A DNA stretch of 64,000 nt, from assembly GCF_012489685.1 (NCBI RefSeq), contig NC_080046.1, positions 27,720,223-27,784,222 of the forward strand, read 5' to 3'. This document shows positions 55,378-64,000 of the stretch, piece after piece (position 1 is the stretch's first letter; every line of letters begins with the position of its first letter). The stretch comes from Lotus japonicus. Its lineage: Eukaryota; Streptophyta; Magnoliopsida; Fabales; Fabaceae. The position numbers were made by a program, and so were the translations under genes. Below the pieces are notes generated by a model. The model did not search any database, was not told the origin of the DNA, and saw only the letters and a program-made list of their open reading frames with translations.

Positions 55378-56579
55378 TGAAGGTATGAAAAACGACTAGA
55401 AGGGGGGGGGGTTGAATAGCGTTTTCAATATAAAAACTTTCCCCTTAAGATTTAAAGTAAATCTTTTCGGTTTCTCTAAGATAGATGGTGCAGCGGATAA
55501 AGATAGAGAGAAGAGAGAAGCACACAAGTATTTTATCCTGGTTCACTTGATAAATCCCTCAAGCTAATCCAGTCCACCCGTTAAGGTGATTTCTTCCTTC
55601 TTAGAATGAAGGCAATCCACTAATCAGATAATTGTTACAACTGCACTTGAAACCTACAAGTGACTAACAATACACTGACTTAGCTCACACTAAGATTCAC
55701 TCTCTTAGTCTTCTCTAGGATCCGATCAACCTTGATCTCCTAAAGGAATCACCACTAAGATTCACTCTCTTAGTCTTCTTAAGGATACTGACCTACCCGG
55801 TCCCTTAAGGAAAATCAAACAACTGTTTGAGGTTGGTGTTTACAAAGGTTTGCTTCTAAATAAGCTGAGTGTAAACTAAATAAGAACAGATGAAGAAAGT
55901 AGAGGCTTGAATCTTTTCTTGTATTGCAGCTCTTTTTTTTTCTCTCACTCTTAGTCTTTCTTCTTTTCTTCAGCCTTTTATAGTCCAAGGTGCAAAGGAT
56001 ATTTCTGTTGAGAGAATATGACCGTTGGAGGGCATTTCTGGAACTTCCAGAACCTACTGTGGCTGAACCTTGGTAGGAAGGCTTTTCAGAATAGTACACT
56101 GTTCTTGTACTTCTCGATAGAGACCTTTGCCTTTAACCATTGACTTCTGATCAGAGTTATGCTTCGTGTTGGAACTTGTGAAGCTTGGTGATCAGAGTCA
56201 GAGGGATGCTTGGATCCTCTGACCTTCGTAACTTCTGCTTCTGGACCTTCAGAGCTTCTGAACCTTCAGAGCCTCTGGTCCCTCAGAGCTTCTGGTCTTC
56301 AGATCTTCTGATCCTCAGATCTTCTGATCCTCTGATCCTCAGATCCTCTGTTCTTCAGATCTTCTGATCCTCTGATCTTCTGATCTTCTGATCTTCAGAT
56401 CCTCTGATCTTCAGATCTTCAGAACTTCTGACGAATATATCTTCTGGTGTCAGAATCAGAACCTGTTTGTCAAAACACTCAAGACAAACATTAGAGTATC
56501 ATAGTTGTTCATCCACAAATAAATACTTGTTATCATCAAAACATAGAGTTGTACCACATGACCAAATCTTGATCTTACA
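55378..56579 (-). repeat. Element H 5' LTR (1202 bp)
   Basis: Offset 3687 from the 3' LTR. TATA box at 55974-55983 (minus); palindromic motif array 56232-56432. Confidence 0.95.
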
Positions 56580-56584
56580 TCAGC
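56580..56584 (+). repeat. Right target-site duplication of element H (TCAGC)
   Basis: Matches 51686-51690. Followed by TAGG (56585-56588), a sliver of F, then the G target site. Confidence 0.96.
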
Positions 56585-56588
56585 TAGG

Positions 56589-56593
56589 TAGTG
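56589..56593 (+). repeat. Left target-site duplication of solo LTR G (TAGTG)
   Basis: TAGTG before TGTAAGACC, repeated at 60237-60241. Confidence 0.96.
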
Positions 56594-58221
56594 TGTAAGA
56601 CCTGGATTTTCAGAACAAGTTAAGTTTCCGACTCACACGTAGAATCAGTGTAAGCGTGACAGGAGTTTGACATTTGAGAACGATTAATGAAGAAGAAAGT
56701 TCAGGAATTGCTTGAGGAATGTTGCGTAGTTGTTTTCGGAGTTAGTGCGAGTCGTCTGCACACCTGCCTTATGGCGAGCGTGTCCAGAATAGGCTATTTC
56801 GCTCTTAAAGCAACGTTTTGAGTGAGATTTCGAACTCTCGGAAAATTTAAAGATTCTCTTTATTTTTCCATCGACCAGCGTTTCATTTCGGAACTCTGGA
56901 CTGTACGCACGATAGGTTTCACTTTTCGGATGTCCGCCGACGCTAATTTCTTTGCTTCGAAACCCTATTTTCGAGCAATGGGTGAAGACTTTTTCTATTC
57001 GGGACTTCAAACGAAGATTCCGTCCGCGTTGCCAGATTTGTTTCGACGTTTCCAATCTTTCTTCAGAAGGAAGTTTTGTCGTCCGACGATCACAGCAAAA
57101 AGTAGTTTTTCGGGACAGATTTAACTTACACCGCTTTTGAGATTTTCGATATCGTTTTTCCCATATCATAGATATTTGTTTTGAGTTCTGGATTTCTGAC
57201 GCCAGAATCTCTCTTAGAATTCCTTGGTGAACGTGCTGCAAAAATCGGAATCGCGAAATTTTCATTTTCCCGGGATTTCGCCCGCCTATAAATAGGCGAA
57301 AAAGCAAAATATCTTTCATTTTCCTCCATTAGTGGCCCAAATTCGTGGAGAGCAAGGGGGGAGGAGATTTTCGCGAAAACTTGACCAATCTTCGTGCAGT
57401 TCGTCCCTACTTCTAGGTATCGAGGTAACTAACACGATTCCTACCTCTGATTGTTGTTTCTGTTGCGTTTCTGAAGTCGTTTCTGTGCTCACAGTTTTGA
57501 GCTTTTTCTAAAATTGTCCGTTTTCTTCGATTTCTTGCTTGGGTTATGTTCTCAAGGTTCCCATGAGCCTAAAACCTCTGTCAGTAAACGCTGATTGTGA
57601 TCCAGTTGTCCAGGATCTGAAAAACTGTTTCAAAACCCTTTTTGTCTCACATTTCGAAACTTTATTGTCAAAAAGACTTAATCTGACTTCGTGCCTTTAG
57701 GATTTGTTGTCACGGATGTCATGAGGATCATTGCTGTCAAATTTGTTTTCAGAACTGATAACTTTGAAGTTTTGAGCCTTTATTTTGTACCAAAATGCCC
57801 CTGGATAGTCGTATTTCGGCCCGATTGTCCGAAAATTGTTCTGACAGTTTCTTTGCCTTAGTTTTACCCTAAAACTACCTTGTAAACTGATTTGATCGAA
57901 GAAAAAGAGCCGAAGCTCTTTTCTCCTTATGGCCGTGGGCTATTTCCTAAGTGGGGGGAGTTTTTCGTTTTCGAAAACTTGTCTTTTCGTACCTGATTGT
58001 CCTATTCTGAAGCTTTAATGCTTTGTCTATCGTTTATGTATTGTTTTGCGATCGAACTAATCGATTTTGTTTGGATTCTGCTTTGTTTTTCTCCGAGGTT
58101 CAGTTGAGGGAACTTTGGAAGACTCAGAGCAATTGTTTGAGGAGAACTTTGTTTGCGAAGCTGGAACAGCTCGAGGTTAGGGCAACTTACTATATATTAG
58201 CTATGAATGCATGATAGGCGT

Positions 58222-58348
58222 CGATCAATTCGACTTATGCTTTACTTTGATGTTGATTATGTTGATGAACTGATGTTGTGATGTTGTGCTTTACTTCGAT
58301 CAATTCGACTTATGCTTTACTTCGATCAATTCGACTTATGCTTTACTT
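58222..58348 (+). repeat. 26-bp repeats in LTR G
   Basis: CGATCAATTCGACTTATGCT and the six bases after it occur at 58222-58247, 58297-58322 and 58323-58348, the last two in tandem. Absent as repeats from B and E. Confidence 0.85.
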
Positions 58349-58796
58349 TGATGTGGATTGTGCGTTTTGACGCGACTTCGGAGTGGAGATTCATTGATCT
58401 GGTGATCTTTGATGTTTCGGGTTGGATGAGCAACCCTAGGAAAGTTCAAACGAGGGGTTTGGGACTTAGCCATTTGTTGGGATTCGTTGGTTTACTTAGA
58501 CTTTCCCCGGGAAACTTCTTTTGGGTGGTTGGTTTTCGGAAAACCTAGAATGAATAGAATTTTGTAAACTAAAGACTTGGGAAACCTAGATTTTGAGAAA
58601 TAAACTCATAACCTGACTAATCTGAATTGAAATCATTTTTATTAATGTTTAAGTATAGGAAAACTGAAGGGGAAAATATTTACGAAAGACGGGGAAAAGT
58701 CGACCTTTGTTGTGAGTTATTGGAATTGGGGAAAGCCACCAAGGTGAGCTATGGTGATGACTGAAAGTCACCGAGTACTTTACGTACTCTTGTTGA

Positions 58797-59003
58797 TGGG
58801 GTTGTGTTGTATTGACCGACATTAATCCCTTGGGTTCTCTTGTTGTTGGAGCGGTGTTGTATTGACCGACACTTAGCGCTCTTGTTGTTTGGGCTGTGTT
58901 GTATTGACCGACACTAGACCCTTGTGTATTCTTGTTGGTGGAGCTGTGTTGTATTGACCGACACTTACTCCGAGTTGTGTTGTATTGACCGACACTAACT
59001 CAT
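58797..59003 (+). repeat. Type I stem-loop array (5 units) in LTR G
   Basis: The GTGTTGTATTGACCGACAC core five times (one ends CGACAT). Outer arms pair in each unit: GGGGTT/AATCCC (one G-U), GAGCG/CGCTC, GGG/CCC, GGAG/CTCC and GAGTT/AACTC. Strongest covariation set for this motif. Confidence 0.88.
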
Positions 59004-59087
59004 GGGTTTGTTGAGATTGGGTTGTGAGCTAAACACTTTCGTGGTAAGGGCGATTCGTTGTTTGGCTAACCACGTTGCATTCAATCG

Positions 59088-59294
59088 GGTGAATAACGGG
59101 AATGGTTCACCTTGCATAAATGATGAATAACGGGAATGGTTCATCATACGGTGAATAACGGGAATGGTTCACCAAGGATGAATAACGGGAATGGTTCATC
59201 CAGGATGGATTTCATCCAGGATGGATAACGGGAATGGTCCATCCATAGTGAAGAACGGGAATGCTTCACTTGTGGCGAACGGGAACGCGTCACA
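59088..59294 (+). repeat. Type II hairpin array (7 units) in LTR G
   Basis: Units GGTGAA/TTCACC, GATGAA/TTCATC, GGTGAA/TTCACC, GGATGAA/TTCATCC, GGATGGA/TCCATCC, AGTGAAG/CTTCACT (59247-59270) and TGTGGCG/CGTCACA, all around AACGGGAAYG. The AGTGAAG unit is complete here but damaged in A and B. Confidence 0.9.
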
Positions 59295-59499
59295 AATCCG
59301 GATTCATATTGTGCATTTCACGCATACATTCATGCTGACTGAGACTGTGTGTTGTTTGTTTATTGAAGCAATGTTAGAGCCATAACATGCTAGGATTACT
59401 TATATGCTTATATAACAACTTATATATATACCCCGTCACATGTTGAGTGTATATGTACTTATTGCTGTGAGTTGACCCTAGCGCCTTGGCTTTGTTTGT

Positions 59500-59778
59500 A
59501 TGTTTGTGTTTGGGCGGTCGGCCTGCTGCCAGATGTCGATGGTCGACTGGTTCTCGACGGTCTCTCCCTCGGGGGGGATCAGATATGAGCTGCTGGATCG
59601 GGATGCCCCCACCGCTTGGGTGATCGATGTAGCGGGTCACCGGGCGACGTATCGGGGAAGGGTCATGGAGGACCGGACTGACGAGCGTGGACGTCTGACG
59701 AAAGGAGTTCTATGGCGCATAGAGTTGAGCTTCAACTTGCCGACTTCAGATCGTTGTGGGTTTGGCACTGGGAGGTAA
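59500..59778 (+). other. Conserved LTR open frame in G, doubtful coding
   Basis: Same frame as B 7724-8050 with several substitutions (CQMSMVDWF, PSGGIRYELLDRDAPTAW), but the C-terminal part is shortened by a frame change. See the B entry for alternatives. Confidence 0.25.
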
Positions 59779-60236
59779 GGTTTGGGCAGGCGTCATGTGT
59801 TTGTGTAGAGCTCTGATTCGTTTTGCTTTTGGGATCGGTTAGGTTTCCGACGCATGACTTTTCGTGTGGTTCTCTTACTGAGGGATCACAGTGAGTCAGT
59901 TGGACCATAGGGGTCTTTGCTTAGGCCATATTGAGGCCGACTTTCTCCTAGTGGTTTGTAATTTTAATTTTCTCACTTACACTTCTGGGTCTGTAGATAT
60001 TTGCCTACGGGCACACTGCTTTGGAGTCACTGCGAGTGCGCGTGACGTGGGAGTGCAGCTAAGGCTGTACATGTTTATATTTGATGTATGTTGGTTAGTT
60101 TAGTAGTTGGGTTTTGTCTTTACTTCCTTATCGTTTTGATTTAAAGGAAAGAAAACGGAAAAAAAAAAATTACCTGTTTTTCGCGTAAAGATTATTTTTG
60201 GTTACTAAAGTGACACCTGGAAATCGGGGTGTTACA

Positions 60237-60241
60237 TAGTG
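60237..60241 (+). repeat. Right target-site duplication of solo LTR G (TAGTG)
   Basis: Matches 56589-56593. Confidence 0.96.
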
Positions 60242-61279
60242 CAAGATAGCAACTGGGCCATCAGCTTTGGACCATAGAGGGTAATCGGTTAGAGGGACTC
60301 TTCTCTGTCGGATTTCACCAGAGGTGTCTTCATGAGCAGGTGCAACCTTTGTCTTAATCAATCCCATCTTTTTCATGGATGTGGAAGTGAAGACATCATC
60401 AACAACAGTCGTCAGATCCTCTGTGCAGCCTGCATTAGTCAGATCCTCTATCAATTTGCTTTCCAGGAAAAGGTCTGAGAGCAATCTTCCAAATGGAATG
60501 TATCTGATTGCAGACTTTGGAGAAGCAGTTGTTCTAGACTTCTTGATGCACTCTTTGAGATAAGAGAACAGGAAGAAAGGAAGGCAGATTTTCTTGCGTT
60601 CCTAAATGAAGAATAGCATCACTTTCTGACAGAAATTGATGTAGTCTGGAGAGCTTCCCTTTGGCCTTTGATTGATGCAATGCAGAAGAATCTTTTGCCA
60701 AATCCTCAGCTTAGGGTGAAGTTCTATCACTTTGCAGTCATTCTTGCCTGGCTTCCAGTTTGTGTAGAGAGCTTGATTAACAGCTTCTTTGGTCTTGGGT
60801 TTCACCTTTGATTCCAACAGTTGGAATCTGTAGCCTATACCGGTATTTTCACCCAGAAGATAAAGAATTGATTTCTCCGTGATGATAATTCTTCTGCCAG
60901 CAATGTAGGAGACTACTTGGTTGTCATCACAGTCGGCATGTTTCCAGAATTCCTTTACCAATTTGATGTAGACTGGACCACGAAGCCTGTTGAAGTATTC
61001 TTCCCAGCCTTGATCTTTTACTTCAGGACGAAGATCAAACCCGTTGGCAGCAATGTTGTCAAGATCAAATCTCCATTCAGCAAGAACCTGGAGTTCATCA
61101 GGAGAGTAGACACACGTAACAGCACAACCCCTTTGTGCGAGAGGAATCATCTGGACTGTAGCTTGAGCTTCTGGTTGATTTCGCTGAGTAGTGGAGCTCG
61201 ATTGACCGGTAGCCTGACCCACCACTATGATAGGAAATCTCCTTCCGTCAACAGTTTCACCTATGTTGGATTTCACCAT
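60242..61279 (-). pseudogene. Element F envelope-like ORF, N-terminal part
   Basis: Likely start is ATG 61277-61279 (MVKSNIGETVDGRRFPIIVV). The frame continues with SPDELQVLAEWRFDLDNI, then GPVYIKLVKEFWKHADCDDN, SYIAGRRIIITEKSI and YLLGENTGIGYRF, a pattern of the putative plant transposon protein domain found in legume Sirevirus envelope-like ORFs. TAG at 60602-60604 interrupts it; the same frame resumes (ERKKICLPFFLFSYLKECIK) to the G junction. The upstream ATG at 61483 is less likely because it reads through a GA microsatellite. It is a separate ORF downstream of pol. Cut by G and H; the C-terminal part is at 49946-51690. Confidence 0.85.
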
Positions 61280-61358
61280 TTCTGAAGCGGTTGAAGGTTT
61301 GGGTATAAGAATGGGATGAAAGAAGAGAGAGAGACATCGTGGGAATAAGTGTTTTGCA

Positions 61359-61362
<4 letters not shown>

Positions 61363-61401
<39 letters not shown>
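61363..61401 (+). repeat. (GA)n microsatellite
   Basis: About 19 GA units upstream of the envelope-like start in F. Reads as a Ser-Leu repeat on the minus strand, probably untranslated. Confidence 0.95.
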
Positions 61402-61402
<1 letters not shown>

Positions 61403-61604
61403 AAACAACAAGTGATGGAGAACGTGTGTGCACAGTGGTTTTTGAAAATAACCGTTGTTGATTAAAAGGCAAAGTAAAATCAACGGTTAAAAATTAAAGA
61501 GATCATTACAAACAGTTAATACACATATCACACGGTGGAGAGAAGCACATCAACACTCATTACGACAGATTGTCAGCACGGGCACAAGGAACGATGTATC
61601 ATAG

Positions 61605-62255
61605 CTACTGACACACATTTACTGTCTCAGAGATTGTAGATGTTGTCATGTTGAACTTCTTCAGAAGTTCTTTAGTGTACTTGCTCTGATGGATGTAAGT
61701 TCCTTCTGGTGTTTGATCAACTTGTATACCCAGAAAGTACTTGAGTTCTCCCATCATACTCATTTCAAATTCAGCCAGCATCATCTCAGAAAACTCTTTG
61801 CATAGAGATGGATTAGCAGATCCAAATATAATGTCATCAACATAAATTTGCACAATTAATATATCATCTTTGTAAGTTTTGCAAAAGAGAGTTGAATCTA
61901 CTTTACCCCTTACAAACTCATTTTCCAGTAGGAATGAGCTGAGTCTCTCATATCATGCTCTGGGAGCTTGCTTCAGACCATAGAGAGATTTCTTCAATTT
62001 GAAAACATGGTCAGGGTTCTTCTCATCTTCAAAACCTGGAGGTTGATGAACATAGACTTCCTCTGAGATGTAACCATTTAGGAAGGCACTCTTAACATCC
62101 ATCTGATGAAGAATTATGTTGTGATTAACTGAGAATGAGATCAGTAGTCTGATAGCTTCCAGTCTTGCTACCGGAGCAAACGTTTCAGTATAGTCTATTC
62201 CTTCCTGCTGACTGTAGCCTTGAGCAACCAGTCTTGCCTTTATCTCCTTTCTCAT
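61605..62255 (-). pseudogene. Element F reverse transcriptase (RVT_2), broken and truncated
   Basis: Minus strand. Enters by frameshift near 62190-62250: [20 protein letters not shown], then [12 protein letters not shown] (first catalytic Asp) and [16 protein letters not shown]. Then TGA at 61953-61955 replaces the usual Trp. The next frame has QIYVDDIIFGS (intact YVDD box) and LKYFLGIQVDQTPEGTYIHQ, and breaks off after LLKKFNM. The RT end and all RNase H are deleted, joined to the pol-env spacer. The C-terminal end at 61605 is read-through into that spacer. Confidence 0.9.
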
Positions 62256-63528
62256 TCAGCTTGTTTCTGAAGACCCATTTGGTTCCAATCACATGAACGC
62301 TTTGAGGTTTCTTCACTAGGCTCCAAACATCATTCTTGGAAAATTGATTCAGTCCTTCTTCCATAGCCAGAATCCAGTCCTTATCTTGAGGAGCTTCATC
62401 AATTGACTTGGGTTCAATTAAGGATACCAATCCTTTCAGACTGAGCAAGGTATCTTCAGAGGGTCTGAAGGCTGATCTGGTTCTGACTGATTCATCTTTG
62501 TTGCCCAGAATCAATTCCTTAGGATGAGCCGCAGTGATTCTACTCTTCTTCTGAGATTGTGAATCAGAGGGACCAGTTTCTTCTTCTGGTTCATCTTCTT
62601 CTGGCTCAGCTTCCTCTGGAGCTTTGCCTTTGTCAGAAACATTTATGCTTAAATCTGCAAACTTCTCAACTAGCTTTGACTGATCAGAGTCAAGCTTATC
62701 ATCAAATCTAACATGAATAGATTCTTCAATAGTTTTAGCATCAGTATTATAAAATCTGAAACCTTTAGATCGATCAGAGTAACCAAGTAATAGACATTTA
62801 GAAGATTTAGCATCAAACTTATGCAATCTATCCTTAGTATTTAGAACATAGCAAACACAACCAAAAGGATGAAAATAAGAAATGTTGGGTTTTATATTCT
62901 TCCACAATTCATAAGGAGTCTTATTCAGAATTGGTCTCACAGAGATTCTGTTCTGAATGTAACATGTTGTGTTTACTGCCTCCGCCCAAAAGTGCTTTGC
63001 CATGCCAGTTTCTTGGAGCATGGTTCTAGCCATCTCCTGAAGAGTTCTGTTTTTCCTCTCAACAACACCATTTTGTTGTGGAGTTCTAGGACAAGAGAAA
63101 TCATGTGCAATTCCATAGGAATCAAACAGACTCTCAAACTTGTCATTCTCAAACTCTCCACCATGATCACTTCTGACACGCACAATCCTACAAGCCTTCT
63201 CGTTTTGCACTTGGGCTATGAAGGTAGAGAACACAGAATGAGACTCATCCTTGCGGGATAGAAATTTTACCCATGTCCAGCGGCTATAGTCGTCAACAAT
63301 GACCATCCCATATCTTTTGCCACCTATAGACTCAGTTTTCACTGGTCCAAACAGGTCGATATGCAGAAGTTCCAACGGCCTTGAGGTAGAGACAACATTC
63401 TTTGCCTTGAAAGGGACTTTTGTGAATTTGCCTTTCTGACATGCTTCACAAAGAGCATCTGAAGAGAACTTCAGAGTGGGTAAGCCCCTGACAAGGTTGA
63501 GCTTACTCAGCTGAGAAAGCTTTCTCAT
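62185..63528 (-). pseudogene. Element F integrase, linker and RT N-terminus
   Basis: 447 codons open from an ATG at 63528. Start: end of the HHCC zinc domain (LCEACQKGK, residues 26-34). Catalytic triad Asp58 (HIDLFGP), Asp121 (RSDHGGEF) and Glu157 (NGVVERKNR), correct D,D-35-E spacing. Then the copia C-terminal region (FHPFGCVCYVLN, KCLLLGYSDRSKGFRFYN), an acidic linker (about 300-340), and RT start ([32 protein letters not shown]). The integrase core looks undamaged, but stops separate it from protease and RT. Confidence 0.9.
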
Positions 63529-63552
63529 ACTGGCATGCCCTAACCGTCTATG

Positions 63553-63976
63553 TCATACCCATTGCTCCTCATTAACAGAAAGAAGGCACTTTACATTCTG
63601 AGATTCCAACTCAGATAATCTGATCTTATAAATGTTGTTTTTCCTCTTGCTGTTAAACTGAACAGAGCCATCGATCTGACTTACAGCCCTGCAAGACTTT
63701 TGATTGAAAATAACATCATAACCCTTGTCAGCTAATTGACTTATAGACAATGTGAGTTAAGCCGTCTACCAATAAAACATTGTCAATGCATGGACTACTA
63801 TCAACACAAATAGTACCAGTACCAACAATTTTACCCTTCTCATTGCCACCAAAGCCAACTTCGCCTCCAGGCTTAAGTTTTAGCTCTTGGATCATACGCC
63901 TTTCTCCCGTCATGTGACGCGAGCATCCACTGTCCAGATACCATGATTGGTGTTTCAATGGAGCTATCAAGGATAT
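63553..63976 (-). pseudogene. Element F protease and pre-integrase linker, frameshifted
   Basis: The minus frame from 63976 contains WYLDSGCSRHMTGERRM, the copia aspartic protease active site, and GGNEKGKIVGTG. The frame shifts near 63740 after LLVDGLTH. The next frame (SISQLADKGYDVIFNQKSC onward) ends at TGA 63553-63555 after EEQWV, where a Trp is usual before the HRRLGHAS integrase zinc motif. Confidence 0.88.
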
Positions 63977-64000
63977 CTACAACATAGATAATTTTATCCT
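63873..64000 (-). pseudogene. Element F gag C-terminal tail (overlaps protease)
   Basis: The minus frame from the window edge to TAA 63873-63875 reads KIIYVVDILDSSIETPIM, then SGQWMLASHDGRKAYDPR. It matches the C-terminus of the intact H gag, and overlaps the protease frame by about 100 nt in the +1 frame. Confidence 0.75.

Larger units (their letters stand above)
51691..56579 (-). mobile_element. Element H: Sirevirus reduced to gag, complete ends
   Basis: 4889 bp with two 1202-bp LTRs (51691-52892 and 55378-56579), TCAGC duplications, PBS, gag and several PPT-like tracts. One LTR difference noticed (AACCTGCTG versus AACCTACTG, near 52366/56053). Only small scraps of pol remain. A recent insertion that must have used an active relative's enzymes. 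Confidence 0.96.
56594..60236 (+). mobile_element. Element G: solo Tekay-type LTR (3643 bp)
   Basis: TGTAAGACC...GGTGTTACA with matching TAGTG duplications and no internal region, so LTR-LTR recombination deleted the interior after insertion. It is more diverged from B and E than those are from each other in many places, so probably older. TATAAATA at 57287-57294; the E2F-like site is altered to TTTTCCCGGG. Predicted 78-bp leader exon at 58098-58175, open in frame. It retains a fuller set of hairpins than A or B. Confidence 0.95.
49946..64000 (-). mobile_element. Element F: decayed Ty1/copia Sirevirus, interrupted by H and G
   Basis: Minus-strand order from the right edge: end of gag, protease, integrase, RT, spacer, envelope-like ORF. 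The 5' LTR is beyond 64000 and no 3' LTR was found. Sirevirus assignment rests on the separate envelope-like ORF with a proline-rich region and coiled coil, and on gag/pol motifs. Several stops and frameshifts, loss of RNase H and two insertions make it inactive. Confidence 0.88.

Noticed and set aside
60602..60604. TAG in the envelope-like ORF as a programmed read-through site
   Set aside because: SIRE1 is reported to use stop-codon suppression between pol and the envelope-like ORF with a CARYYA context. Here TAG is inside the ORF and followed by GAACGC, so a simple nonsense mutation is likelier.
61280..61483. N-terminal extension of the envelope-like ORF with a Ser/Leu run as a signal peptide
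   Set aside because: The Ser/Leu run is a translated GA microsatellite, and the ATG at 61277-61279 starts the conserved part.

Overview
The window is plant nuclear heterochromatin, most likely from a papilionoid legume. It is built almost entirely of nested LTR retrotransposons and I see no complete host gene. The evidence is initiator-Met-tRNA primer binding sites (TGGTATCAGAGC), Ty3/gypsy LTRs of 3.6-4.3 kb with a chromodomain tail (chromovirus, Tekay/Del type), Ty1/copia Sirevirus elements with an envelope-like ORF, and LTRs rich in TTCAGA/TTCTGA motifs. The legume assignment is inference from general resemblance.

Left half, a four-level nest. Element B (4876-16179, + strand, TSD CCATG) sits in the reverse transcriptase (RT) region of its near-twin, element A (<1-22838, +). 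A sits in the gag of a minus-strand Sirevirus, C (visible 22839-24404). C sits in the first LTR of a minus-strand Tekay-type tandem, D (24405-48433). D reads LTR1 - internal - LTR2 - internal - LTR3, with 4.28-kb LTRs and only 528 bp of internal DNA per unit. Element E (28081-39101, +, TSD CAATC) interrupts the first D internal region.

Right half. A 1.5-kb island (48434-49945) of uncertain origin may hold a host gene fragment. It is followed by a decayed minus-strand Sirevirus, F (49946 to beyond 64000), with protease, integrase, RT and a separate envelope-like ORF. Two insertions split the envelope-like ORF 4 bp apart: a gag-only Sirevirus H (51691-56579, -, TSD TCAGC) and a solo Tekay-type LTR G (56594-60236, +, TSD TAGTG).

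How the parts relate. A, B, D, E and H keep intact cis signals (LTR ends, promoters, PBS, PPT) but lack a working pol. A and B share the same stop codon and the same altered RT catalytic box, so they were probably mobilised in trans. E keeps only a nucleocapsid-like ORF with four zinc knuckles. H keeps only gag.

Most unusual signal. At one position in every A/B/G/E-type LTR, roughly 0.9-1.5 kb before the LTR end and downstream of the promoter, lies an array of short hairpins. Stems differ from unit to unit with compensatory changes, while a 10-nt loop stays constant. The loop is AACGGGAAYG in A, B and G but CCAWGYAGAG in E. A second set of hairpins with core GTGTTGTATTGACCGACAC lies just upstream. 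This looks like a selected, structured RNA (or DNA) module of a non-autonomous retrotransposon family. All statements on function are inference.
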